Assembly (NCBI GenBank): GCA_934154785.1
Contig: CAKPGL010000004.1
Location: 11,023 to 75,022 of the forward strand
Source: an uncultured Bacilli bacterium
Lineage (GTDB): Bacteria; Bacillota_I; Bacilli_A; RF39; UBA660
Direction: 5' to 3'
DNA: 64,000 bases
Notes under the pieces: model-generated
What the model was told of the DNA's origin: nothing
Databases searched by the model: none
What the model saw: only the letters and a program-made list of their open reading frames with translations
Shown: piece after piece, positions 1-7,890 of the stretch
Layout of the letters: each line of letters starts with the position of its first letter
How positions within the stretch are numbered: position 1 is the stretch's first letter
Program-made: the position numbers and the translations under genes

Positions 1-129
1 GCATTAAGAAACAAAGATAGAGTTAGAATTGTCACTGATGAATTATCTTATGGGCCAAGAGAAGATTGGATAGATAAAGCTCAAACAAGTTTAGCAAAAA
101 GAAAAATAAAGGAATTCAATAAAAAATAG
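1..129 (+). CDS. C-terminal end of an unidentified protein (partial)
   Basis: The frame starting at base 1 is open for 42 codons and stops at TAG 127-129. The visible end contains VTDELSYGPREDWIDKA and a Lys-rich tail. I do not recognise the family. Its start lies outside the window, so whether it belongs to the RiPP-like operon that follows cannot be judged. A short hairpin (142-162) lies just after the stop. Confidence 0.5.
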   Translation, partial: ALRNKDRVRIVTDELSYGPREDWIDKAQTSLAKRKIKEFNKK

Positions 130-141
130 TACCACTGAATT

Positions 142-162
142 ATGAGTTTATAGGGAACTCAT
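142..162 (+). other. Hairpin upstream of the small peptide gene
   Basis: ATGAGTT at 142-148 pairs with AACTCAT at 156-162 around a 7-nt loop. An A-run follows instead of a T-run, so on this strand it is not a normal terminator. It may end the previous transcript weakly or lie in the leader of the small-peptide mRNA. Confidence 0.35.
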
Positions 163-204
163 TGTAAAAAAACTATTAAACAAAGAAGGAGGTGATTAAC
201 TATT

Positions 205-261
205 ATGAGAAAATTAATGAGAAAATTTAATAAAAAATATGATATGTTATGTACTGCATAG
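205..261 (+). CDS. 18-aa candidate RiPP precursor peptide
   Basis: The ORF encodes MRKLMRKFNKKYDMLCTA. It follows one of the strongest ribosome sites in the window, AAGGAGGTGATT at 186-197, seven bases before the ATG. The peptide has a basic N-terminal stretch (six Lys/Arg in the first 11 residues) that could act as a very short leader. Its C-terminus holds one Cys (16) next to Thr (17), the residue types that YcaO enzymes convert to azolines. A protease and a YcaO gene follow directly. That this is the substrate of the operon is inference. It could instead be a leader peptide that affects translation of the next gene. No GG-type cleavage motif is visible. Confidence 0.55.
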   Translation: MRKLMRKFNKKYDMLCTA

Positions 262-278
262 TTATCATGTAAATTTAT

Positions 279-306
279 AGTCATAGTATTACTATGGCTT
301 TATAGG
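279..306 (+). promoter_or_regulatory. Intergenic hairpin between peptide gene and operon
   Basis: AGTCATAG (279-286) pairs with CTATGGCT (292-299, with one G-U pair) around a 5-nt loop, followed by TTTATAG and then the GGGAGG ribosome site of the next gene. The T-run is short, so it may be a partial terminator or an mRNA-stabilising stem. Either would give more precursor than enzyme transcript, as in many peptide operons. Confidence 0.4.
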
Positions 307-318
307 GAGGTTTAATAA

Positions 319-1932
319 ATGGAAAATATAAAGAGTAAAATAATACCGGAAAGTTTAAAAAGTAATATTGATGAAGTTATGGAGAGACAATTATTTAATG
401 CTAACAGATATTACGCGGAGTCCAATCCAGAGATAAGTAATTTGATGGAAAAAGAATTATATCAAAGTCCAATGGAATTTTTACATAGATTAAAAACAAG
501 ATGGAACTGGCATAATACTTATTATGAATTATTATTAGAACCTGCTTTTGATAAAATTATTCGTGAGAATTTTACTGAATTATCACCAGCAGAATTGGAT
601 GATATTATAAATATTTATTCAACTTCTTGTTTAGTCGACGAAGCGACACTTGTAATGTCAGGCTCAATTAAAAAGTATTTGGATTACAATTGTAAAAATA
701 TTGGGGTTATTGATGAAAATATTTCGACAGAAAATTTAAATATAATGTTAATTACCCCGCCAATTGAAACTTTCTTTGCTCAATATCAAATTGACCATTT
801 ATATTACATATATTTGCTTAAAACAAATGATACTGATACTCAAAAGTTTAAGAATTATCTATTAAAAAAATATCATGCTAATGATGAAAAAATATTTGCT
901 TCTAGATTTCAAAAGAAATTTAAGAATAATTTATCAATGACTGAGAGAGAACTTTTAGAAGATATTAAACATTACAGAATACCTGAATATTACAAAACTC
1001 AACATTTTTACTTTACTCTTGAACATCCAGATAGAAAAGCAATTAGGGACATTATTATTTATGATAATTTAGACGAAAAATTAATTGCTTCTAATTTAAT
1101 TGGAATTTCTGGATTCTTATTTAGAAGAAAGATTTTAGAATATCTTAATAATAGTGGAATTTTAAAAAATAATGGTTACATATATGAATTTAATAATGAT
1201 ATAATCATAAGTTCATTAGAAAGATTAAAAGAAGAAAGGAAAAATAATATGGATAAAGATGTAAGGCCATATAAACAAAGAGGAGATACTTGTGCTATTG
1301 TTTGTATGATGATGGTATTGGAATACTATAAAGTTATTCCAAAGGCGAATTGGTATGACGAAAGAAGATTATATAGGCTATATGGTTCAAAATATATGGA
1401 TGGGACGCCATTTTCAGCTTTAGCATTTTATATGTCAAAAAATGGTTTAGAAACTACAATTTGTCATGAAAGTCAAGAATTATTTAAGAATGATCAAGGG
1501 GTTATTAATCAGGATGATTTTAAATTTGCAATGGACGAATACAAAGAATATTTAAAATATGCAGAAAATAATGGTACAAAAATTGTAAATGGCATGGATA
1601 TAACTGTTGATGTTTTAAAACAAAAATTACAAAATGGGGATTTAGTTATACTGGCTGGTGAGCTTCTAGGTGCGTATCATGCAATTTTACTTACAGGTTA
1701 TGATCAAGACGGTTTCAAAGTATGTGATCCACTATATAAGACAAAACAAAAAAGAACATTTGATGAAATAGAAAAATTTATGAATACAAGTATAGGCAAA
1801 TGGTTTATAAGCGTTAATGATAAGACAAAAGAGAAAGAAAATTTAATTAACAATTTAGAAAAATTCAGTGATGAAGCTCAAATATTAATGACTAAACAAG
1901 AAAACAGGAGCCTTAAGCATGTTAAAAAATAA
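319..1932 (+). CDS. C39-like cysteine protease with unknown N-terminal half
   Basis: The C-terminal part (about residues 310-515) looks like a bacteriocin-type C39/papain-like peptidase. QRGDTC puts Gln320 before the probable nucleophile Cys325, and the helix VCMMMVLEYY follows. The probable catalytic His is 454 in GAYHAILLTGYD, and Asp470 lies in VCDPLY. The first 300 residues are mostly helical and unrecognised; they could bind the substrate peptide. There is no ABC transporter domain or membrane segment, unlike the usual C39 transporter-peptidases, so it probably acts in the cytoplasm. It has a good ribosome site (GGGAGG, 306-311) and its stop overlaps the next start by 14 bases. A role in cutting the 18-aa peptide is inferred from context. 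Confidence 0.65.
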   Translation: MENIKSKIIPESLKSNIDEVMERQLFNANRYYAESNPEISNLMEKELYQSPMEFLHRLKTRWNWHNTYYELLLEPAFDKIIRENFTELSPAELDDIINIYSTSCLVDEATLVMSGSIKKYLDYNCKNIGVIDENISTENLNIMLITPPIETFFAQYQIDHLYYIYLLKTNDTDTQKFKNYLLKKYHANDEKIFASRFQKKFKNNLSMTERELLEDIKHYRIPEYYKTQHFYFTLEHPDRKAIRDIIIYDNLDEKLIASNLIGISGFLFRRKILEYLNNSGILKNNGYIYEFNNDIIISSLERLKEERKNNMDKDVRPYKQRGDTCAIVCMMMVLEYYKVIPKANWYDERRLYRLYGSKYMDGTPFSALAFYMSKNGLETTICHESQELFKNDQGVINQDDFKFAMDEYKEYLKYAENNGTKIVNGMDITVDVLKQKLQNGDLVILAGELLGAYHAILLTGYDQDGFKVCDPLYKTKQKRTFDEIEKFMNTSIGKWFISVNDKTKEKENLINNLEKFSDEAQILMTKQENRSLKHVKK

Positions 1933-2254
1933 TTATTTATTTTATAGTGATTACTTAAAAAAAAGAAATTTAAAAGATAAGTCAATATTGATTGCCAAAA
2001 CTAAATATTCATATTTAATTGGTCCGTTAATAAATTCAAAGTTTGATGAAGATTCATTTTATAAAAGAATTAAATCTGATAGTATATATACCCTTAACAT
2101 ATATAAAAAAATGTTTAGAAAAAAATGTAATAATTTGATTGAAAAATATATGAATGATTTGAAGAATAATCAAGTAATTGAAATATATAAAAACGGAGAA
2201 ATAGTTAAACATTCAATATTAAAAGTTCCGGGTGAAAATTATGGAAAAGAATAA
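1919..2254 (+). CDS. Small protein, possibly a cyclodehydratase-partner fragment
   Basis: This 111-aa Lys-rich protein has no membrane segment. The stretch YLIGPLINSKFDEDSFYKRI resembles the GP-x-C-x-C-x-R region of E1/ThiF-like partner proteins of azole-forming YcaO enzymes, but without the cysteines. If that is right, it would be a minimal adaptor that brings peptide to the YcaO protein. The likeness is weak and could be chance. It starts inside the end of the protease gene (ATG 1919, AGGAG just upstream) and ends 14 bases inside the YcaO gene, so the three are translationally coupled. Confidence 0.45.
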   Translation: MLKNNYLFYSDYLKKRNLKDKSILIAKTKYSYLIGPLINSKFDEDSFYKRIKSDSIYTLNIYKKMFRKKCNNLIEKYMNDLKNNQVIEIYKNGEIVKHSILKVPGENYGKE

Positions 2255-3518
2255 GCTAATTTTAAATAAAAAAGAAATTATAAGTATTTTAGGAAAAGAG
2301 TATGAAGGATTAGCAGATATATTTAGTGATAAATTTGGAATAGTAAATGCTATGTTAGAACGACATGAGCTCGATAAGTATAATCTTTTCATGTATCAAT
2401 GTTTAAGTGCAAATACTGTTGATTTATTTGGTTTAAGTAGAGAAGTTTCTAGTGGTGGTTTAGGTGTAAATGAAAATAAAAAAATTGCCATGACTAGCTG
2501 TTTAGCAGAAGCATTAGAACGTTATTGTATGTCTTATATTCCAAAAAAAGAAATTATAAAGAGCACGAAAATAAATTTAAGAAAAGAAAATACTTTTGAT
2601 AACTTTTTTACATATAGTGAAGAACAATACGATAAATTAGATTTGTTTTTAAATCCAACTAAAGAAAAAATAGAGTGGGCAAAAATTTATAATATTGATA
2701 GTAGAAAAAAATTTAAATACTGGCCTGCTAGTTTGATATATTTACCATATGATTTAAATAAAACAGTGGCAGAAACAACTTCAACAGGTATGGCCGCTGG
2801 ATTTACATTAGATGAATGCATACAAAGTGGATTGTTAGAATTGATAGAGAGAGATGCATTGATGGTTAATTTTATGCAACGCCTGAATCCACCTGAAATT
2901 AATTTGGAAACTTTAGATGGTGAAAATTTAAAATTGATAAAGAAAATACAAAAAGAATATGATATAAAAATTTACAAATTGTATTCTGATATTAAAGTTC
3001 CTATTTATTTATCTATTATTTATAAAGAGGAAAAGAAGCATATACATTATGGTATAGGTGCATGTGCTAGTATAAATTCTGATTATGCCATTAATAAATC
3101 ATTAAAAGAATGTTTATTCACTTATTTCTATTCTTTAAATATAATGGATGCTCGACAAGGTGATCCTAAAAAAATAAAAACGTTATATGAACACTTTTTA
3201 TATTATCAAGGAGATAATTTTAAAAAATTATTATTTAATAGTAAAGTAATTAATTATAAAAAAGAAGTTGTATCATTTAATGACTTATTAAAAAGTTTAA
3301 AATCCCAAAATATAGACGTATATTATAAAGAATTAACTACTGATGACATTAAGAAAACGGGTATTAAGGTTGTTAAGGTTATTGCTCCAAGTTTAATTGA
3401 TTTAAATAAAAGTCATATATACCCAAGACTAGGAGCAGAACGATTTTTCCTTGTACCAGAGAAATTAAAATTAAAACATAATAAAGAGTTAACCGAGATG
3501 CCTCATCCGTTTCCATAG
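2241..3518 (+). CDS. YcaO-domain protein, probable peptide cyclodehydratase
   Basis: YcaO proteins use ATP to activate a peptide backbone amide, forming azolines, thioamides or amidines. Family ATP-site patterns are visible: SCLAEALERYC (86-96), STGMAAGF (from 181) followed by ELIERD (200-205), and KSLKECLF further on. The protein ends in PHPFP, which fits the C-terminal PxPxP motif of azoline-forming cyclodehydratases. ATG 2241 is preferred over GTG 2232 because GGGTGA lies at the right distance before it. At 425 residues it is the length of a stand-alone YcaO. It overlaps the gene upstream and lies 11 bases before the next. Azoline formation on the 18-aa peptide is inferred. No TfuA or SagB-type dehydrogenase is seen nearby. 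Confidence 0.85.
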   Translation: MEKNKLILNKKEIISILGKEYEGLADIFSDKFGIVNAMLERHELDKYNLFMYQCLSANTVDLFGLSREVSSGGLGVNENKKIAMTSCLAEALERYCMSYIPKKEIIKSTKINLRKENTFDNFFTYSEEQYDKLDLFLNPTKEKIEWAKIYNIDSRKKFKYWPASLIYLPYDLNKTVAETTSTGMAAGFTLDECIQSGLLELIERDALMVNFMQRLNPPEINLETLDGENLKLIKKIQKEYDIKIYKLYSDIKVPIYLSIIYKEEKKHIHYGIGACASINSDYAINKSLKECLFTYFYSLNIMDARQGDPKKIKTLYEHFLYYQGDNFKKLLFNSKVINYKKEVVSFNDLLKSLKSQNIDVYYKELTTDDIKKTGIKVVKVIAPSLIDLNKSHIYPRLGAERFFLVPEKLKLKHNKELTEMPHPFP

Positions 3519-3529
3519 GGGGGATAATT

Positions 3530-4420
3530 ATGAGTGAAAGAGATAAATTAGATATTTTATTGTACAATACATATATCAATATGAGTGATGAAAATCGTTG
3601 TACAGATAGATTAGAATTAATTGCGGAACATTACAAAGTAAATGCTGATTATTTACATAACAGATATTTATGGTTGGTGAATATGGGAATTGATCCTAAT
3701 TACTATCATTTGGATGAAAATCATGCATTGATATATAGGATATTTGACGAATATAACAAAATGCTTAATGAGAACAATATTGAGTATTATTATACTAGTG
3801 GAATCCTTGCATATTTGTTGGTTGATAGAGACTTAGAGAGATATCATCATGATTTAGATATTTTTATAAATATGGAACATTTGGAAAAATTGGAACGAAT
3901 TTGTGATGATTATAATTTTTTGTTTGAACGAAAAATAGGTGAACGCGGTGATGGAACAAAAAGAGTAATGTTAAAAATGTACTATAAAGATATTATTGAT
4001 ATTCCGATAACTGTTTTTATGTATGTGAAAGAAAAAGATGGATCCATTACTCAAAAAGATTATTTTATTGATGAAAATAATAGAAAATTAGTTGAATATA
4101 TTCATAATTCTCCATTAATTAGTAAATTAAGTTTCTCTGAATTTCCTAAAAATCATAATGGTATTCAATACTATTCCATAACGCCAGAAGCACTATTTTT
4201 ATGTAAAACCGAAAATAGGCCAAAAGATATTTATGATTGTACTGTTTTTAGTAATATTGTAGATAAAAATAAGCTTGAAGAATTAAGTAAAGCATTTAAA
4301 TATAATTTACCTAATAATATTGTTGAAGCAAACAATGATGAATTTTCAAATTATATTTTTAAAAATAGTGGACCAGAAAAAGCAAAAATTAGTAAGAGGG
4401 TATTGATAAAACATGATTGA
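3530..4420 (+). CDS. Nucleotidyltransferase-fold protein
   Basis: The 296-aa protein has the core pattern of the antibiotic-nucleotidyltransferase/AbiEii group: YYTSGILAYLL, then RYHHDLDIFIN with probable metal ligands Asp108 and Asp110, and later ENRPKDIYD, resembling the conserved RPKD..D of the family. Such enzymes transfer a nucleotide to small molecules or proteins. The residues before about 75 are helical and unrecognised. A strong ribosome site (AGGGGGG) precedes ATG 3530. Its end overlaps the ThiE-like gene by 8 bases. It might activate or modify the peptide product, or give self-resistance; its target is unknown. Confidence 0.65.
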   Translation: MSERDKLDILLYNTYINMSDENRCTDRLELIAEHYKVNADYLHNRYLWLVNMGIDPNYYHLDENHALIYRIFDEYNKMLNENNIEYYYTSGILAYLLVDRDLERYHHDLDIFINMEHLEKLERICDDYNFLFERKIGERGDGTKRVMLKMYYKDIIDIPITVFMYVKEKDGSITQKDYFIDENNRKLVEYIHNSPLISKLSFSEFPKNHNGIQYYSITPEALFLCKTENRPKDIYDCTVFSNIVDKNKLEELSKAFKYNLPNNIVEANNDEFSNYIFKNSGPEKAKISKRVLIKHD

Positions 4421-5042
4421 TTATAGTTTATATTTATGCACGAATAGTGAAATAAATATTGATTATCCACTTGAATATTGTGTAGAGCAAGCAATTTTAG
4501 GTGGTGTTACAATAGTCCAAATTAGAGAAAAAGAAAAAGAATATATTGAGTTCTTTCAAATTGCATCTAGAATAAAAAAAGTAACTGATAAATATAATAT
4601 ACCATTAATTATAAATGATAATCTTGAGGTTGCAAAACATATCAAAGCTGATGGAATACATATTGGACAAAACGATATATCTTGCTTGGAAGCAAGAAAA
4701 ATTTTAGGCCCTGAAAAAATAATAGGTGTAACTGTAACAAATCTTAATGAAGCAAAAAAGGCAATTGAAGCTGGTGCATCATATTTGGGAGTTGGTGCTA
4801 TTTATAAATCAACAACTAAAAAGGACGCACCGGTAGTAGGGGTTGATGAGTTAAGAAAAATAGCAAATTATTCTTCAATACCTGTGATAGTAATAGGTGG
4901 TATTAATAAAAATACTATTCCTATGTTAGAAAATATTAAAATAGATGGTTATGCTATGATTAGACCAATTTTAGCACAGAAAAATATTATTGTTTCTACT
5001 GAAAAATTAAAAAAATTAATATATAATAATAAAAATCGTTAG
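4413..5042 (+). CDS. thiE: ThiE/TenI-family thiamine-phosphate synthase-like protein
   Basis: ThiE joins hydroxymethylpyrimidine diphosphate to thiazole phosphate to give thiamine phosphate. Family landmarks of the TIM barrel are present: YLCTN at the N-terminus, VQIREK (Gln36, Arg38, Lys40), LIINDN, HIGQND, GVGAIYKSTTKKDAP and VIGGIN. The final phosphate-loop segment reads YAMIRPI where ThiE normally has a VSAI-type sequence with a Ser, so the substrate may differ. At 209 aa the length is normal. No other thiamine gene is nearby, and it is translationally coupled to the nucleotidyltransferase, which suggests a role in this operon. A plain thiamine salvage role cannot be excluded. Confidence 0.8.
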   Translation: MIDYSLYLCTNSEINIDYPLEYCVEQAILGGVTIVQIREKEKEYIEFFQIASRIKKVTDKYNIPLIINDNLEVAKHIKADGIHIGQNDISCLEARKILGPEKIIGVTVTNLNEAKKAIEAGASYLGVGAIYKSTTKKDAPVVGVDELRKIANYSSIPVIVIGGINKNTIPMLENIKIDGYAMIRPILAQKNIIVSTEKLKKLIYNNKNR

Positions 5043-5089
5043 ACGTTTATGAACTAGTCAAGTAAAAGTAGACATAATAAAAAAGTTAG

Positions 5090-5126
5090 AACCCTGATTC
5101 AATTTTATATTGAATTGGGGTTTTAT
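5090..5126 (+). terminator. Intrinsic terminator after the RiPP-like operon
   Basis: A 14-bp stem (AACCCTGATTCAAT 5090-5103 with ATTGAATTGGGGTT 5109-5122, two G-U pairs) and a 5-nt loop, followed by a short T-rich stretch. It lies inside the end of the IS3-type remnant and would stop transcription from the operon upstream. Confidence 0.7.
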
Positions 5127-5130
5127 AATT

Positions 5131-5660
5131 TAGCGCATATGAAGGTCTTTCGTTATTATAATAGTAAATATATTCTTTTATTAATTTTGAAACATCAGTA
5201 CAGTTTTTAATATTAAAATCTATAAACAATTTTTTTAATCCAACCATTTAAAGATTCATTTATTGGATTATCTGTTGGAGTTTCAGCTCGACTAATTGAC
5301 CTTTCTATATTATAATTTTCTAAAAGCTTATTATAAGCTTTGGCAGAATACACTGAGCCTTGATCCGTTGCAAAATAATCAAATCTTCAATTTGTTCTTT
5401 TTTTATGCGCTTCAACACTTGATTAAGGCCATTATAATAAGTTTTTACATCCCTCTTTTTACTGCTTAAACCATAACCAACTATTTCTTTGTTCCAGGTA
5501 TCAAAATATAACGTTAATTCATAATACAATTTTCCAGTCCAAAAAGCAGTCATATCCGAAATAATTACCTCAGATGGTTTTGATAAATATTTCCAACCGT
5601 TCCAAATTAAATTATTAAATGTGCATTTCTCTTCTCCTATTTTTTCCATTGATAATGTTT
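5131..5660 (-). pseudogene. IS3-family integrase (rve domain), frameshifted remnant
   Basis: Reading the minus strand gives SDMTAFWTGKLYYELTLYFD, then after a frameshift near 5372 FATDQGSVYSAKAYNKLL and ETPTDNPINESLNGWIKKL, then after a second frame change YIYYYNNERPSYALN. These are the D-D-E segments and the tail of an IS150-like (IS3 family) ORFB. The first half of the protein is missing and two or more frame breaks make it dead. The stretch TGAACTAGTCAAGTAAAAGT from 5049 may be the IS end. Confidence 0.8.
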
Positions 5661-5708
5661 TCCTGTTAATCTTATTTCTTCATTGTAAATGTCATAAAAG
5701 TTGTTAGA

Positions 5709-6064
5709 TTATATTTATCAAGGTGGAGAATCGAAGAACATTTCAGAGGAAAAAACAAGAATATGATTTTGAAAACATGAGAGTAAGAATATTAGAAAGT
5801 ATGAATAATTTAAGTATGATATTAACAGTACATTTAGGATATATAGCAATACTGGCTGATAACATAAATAATAAGTTGTTGACACTAAAAATAATATATT
5901 CAGGTAAATCATTAAAGGATAAAGCCATAGTGTGGTTAAGTCAGATAGCCAGAGGAATAAAAGAAATATTAAAATATGTCCATAACGGAATAAAAGAAAG
6001 AATGAACATAGAAACAATGAGTAAAGTAAAACAATTGAAATTAAAACTTTATTTAAAAAAATAA
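5709..6064 (+). pseudogene. DDE transposase C-terminal remnant (IS4-like)
   Basis: One frame reads YIYQ then RWRIEEHFRG (the Y..RW.IE..F E-motif region of IS4/IS1634-type transposases). After a frame break in an A-run near 5750 it continues as KKQEYDFENMRVRILESM and LARGIKEIL-like segments to the stop at 6064. Only the last quarter of the transposase remains. A small inverted repeat (AGAACAT/ATGTTCT, about 6081-6101) follows it and may be the old element end. Confidence 0.65.
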
Positions 6065-6239
6065 TTAAATAATAAAAAAAGAACATTAACCGATGTTCTG
6101 CGTTAGCATGAAATAATTTATAAAATTATATCAAAATAAGACAATATGCCTTTAATTGTTTTACATAATTGTATAGTACATATGAAAATTTCTTGTAAAA
6201 AACTGAAACTTAAAATTATAAGTATCTTGATTTTTTTTA

Positions 6240-6485
6240 TAAAGATAGCAAAGTGTTTATTAAAGGTTATTTAAATTTTTATAAAACAGATAATAAAATA
6301 CAAAACTTTATAACGGTTATAAGCATCTTAAATAAACTAGAAGCTATTACAAGGGTAGAAGATATCCACACATCTGATATGATTTAGATAATGTTATGGT
6401 ATGGAATGGAAAAAGATTTGAATCAAAAATACCTACTGAAAAAGGACATTTAAAGATGACAGAATTATTAGAAGAATTTAAATAG
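6240..6485 (+). pseudogene. Unidentified ORF remnant
   Basis: Two frames encode protein-like sequence broken by one frameshift near 6381: KVFIKGYLNFYKT...ITRVEDIHTSDMI, then DNVMVWNGKRFESKIPTEKG to a stop at 6485. I do not recognise it. It lies between mobile-element remnants and is probably a piece of a former mobile or phage gene. Confidence 0.35.
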
Positions 6486-6557
6486 TATTGAATGAAAGGA
6501 ATGAGATTATTATGAAAAGTTATTATTAAAAATATTAAGAAAGGGGGAATTTAGACT

Positions 6558-6710
6558 ATTGGTGATACAAAACAATTAACTGAATTAGAAATAAATAATA
6601 TATTAGATGAAACAATTAATTTATCCATCGTAAAAAAATTATTAGATTTAAAACTAATTACTGAAAAACAATTTTATATTTTAAAAGAAAAAATCAGTAA
6701 ATTCTATTAA
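6558..6710 (+). pseudogene. Small SHOCT-like ORF without a normal start
   Basis: An open frame encodes about 50 residues ending LSIVKKLLDLKLITEKQFYI and KEKISKFY. It resembles the short SHOCT-like proteins often found just before large serine recombinase genes in Firmicutes elements. A strong ribosome site (AAGGGGG, 6541-6547) is present, but the start position reads ATT (6558), so the start codon appears lost. Recombinase remnants follow. Confidence 0.5.
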
Positions 6711-6802
6711 AAGACTACAGATTTAGTGAAAAATAAGGTATAATTATATACGAGGACATACATAAAATAAAATGTCAAATGAAATAAAGAAAGTGAGGTA
6801 AA

Positions 6803-7142
6803 ATGCCAAAGGTAGTGATTATTAAAGCAAATAATCGCATAGCTAAAAAAATCAATATCTCAAAATATTAAAATGCGTTTAAAATCAAAGATGAATCGTG
6901 GTTAATTCATGGGTTATTCTGAATGTTATGGTTATAATTAGAATAAATGCCAAGAAATATTAAGCAAAAGAAGAAATGAAATGTCAGAGAAAGAACATTA
7001 TGCTAAACGTTACTGCTATAGATATACATTTAGTTTTAAAATTGAATGTAGTACGTTTGTCTCAAATTATGTTCATAGAATAAGTGGTAATCAAAATAAA
7101 ACACAACATTTCTGTTGGTCTTGTTACAATAAAGTTTTTTAA
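6803..7142 (+). pseudogene. Large serine recombinase, heavily decayed
   Basis: The first piece (6803-6871) begins with a ribosome site and MPKVVIIKANNRIAKKINIS, like the N-terminal lead-in of Firmicutes serine recombinases, then stops. The second piece (6942-7142) contains CYRYTFSFKIECSTFVSNY and HFCWSC, matching the recombinase zinc-ribbon pattern (YpFSgKI.CG.CG.....W.C) with mutated cysteines. The catalytic domain is missing. It marks an old integrated element. Confidence 0.55.
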
Positions 7143-7432
7143 AGGAAAAATGTTTTGAATTATTAACAATTAGAGAAGATATATTAGATAATATTGGAAG
7201 TGATAAATTAGCCGCTAATTTATTTAGAATTTCTCAAACTGAGCAAAAATTAATAAATGATAATGTTAAAACAGAAAAAGTTGCAAATCAAACACATTAC
7301 ATTATAGGAAAAAACATTAGAGAAGTTATAAAAAAGAATGGTGGTACGTTACCTGAATCTTTTCCAACACCCAAGAAAAGTTTGAAACAAATAGAAAAAG
7401 AAAATCGTCACAAATTAATAAGTAATAAATAA
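7133..7432 (+). pseudogene. dinD: DNA-damage-inducible protein D (dinD), 3' remnant
   Basis: The frame encodes about 99 residues matching the C-terminal third of DinD: REDILDNIGSDKLAANLFR, SQTEQKL, NQTHYIIGKNIREVIKKNGG and TLPESFPTPKKSLKQIEKE. The N-terminal BRO/antirepressor-like part is absent and no start codon is evident. The gene is probably a leftover of the same mobile island. Confidence 0.7.
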
Positions 7433-7503
7433 TTTACTAAAAATATAGAAAGGAAAAATCAATTTATTGAATTAATAATTTTTAGAATTGATGGTATATA
7501 ATT

Positions 7504-7890
7504 ATGGTAGAAAAATTAAAAAAATTACTAGAAAGTTCATATTGTCCTTATTCAAAATTTGCTGTTAGCGCTATAGTAGTAATGCGTGATGGTAAAGAAT
7601 TTGGTGGAGTTAATGTAGAAAATGCCTCTTTTGGCGCTACAATTTGTGCTGAGAGAAATGCTATTACTAGTGCTATTACAGCAGGATATCAAAAAGGAGA
7701 TTTTAAGGAAATTAATATAATGGTTAGTTCTGGAAGTATCAGTACTTGTTGTTTCCTTTGTCGCCAAGTTATAACAGAATTTTTTGAAAAAAGTGCTACA
7801 GTGAACTGCTATAGTAAAAGTGGTAAAGTAAAGAAATTTACTGTAGGTGATATGTGTCCTTATCCATTTGATGGGAGCGATTTAGAGTGA
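7504..7890 (+). CDS. cdd: Cytidine deaminase
   Basis: Deaminates cytidine and deoxycytidine to uridine nucleosides in pyrimidine salvage. The 128-aa length, YCPYSKF near the N-terminus, NVENASFG and the zinc-site motifs CAERNA and CCFLCRQ are typical of the homotetrameric short form. The proline normally before the second zinc motif is replaced by Cys. There is no clear ribosome site. A TATAAT at 7497-7502 lies directly before the ATG, so the mRNA could be nearly leaderless or the promoter lies further upstream. It ends in TGA, which shows that TGA is a stop codon here, and overlaps era by 4 bases. Confidence 0.9.
   Translation: MVEKLKKLLESSYCPYSKFAVSAIVVMRDGKEFGGVNVENASFGATICAERNAITSAITAGYQKGDFKEINIMVSSGSISTCCFLCRQVITEFFEKSATVNCYSKSGKVKKFTVGDMCPYPFDGSDLE

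Noticed and set aside
5723..6086. Open frames of 113 and 122 aa on both strands as separate genes
   Set aside because: The plus-strand frame is the tail of a transposase with a frameshift at its start. The minus-strand frame is a hydrophobic shadow of it.
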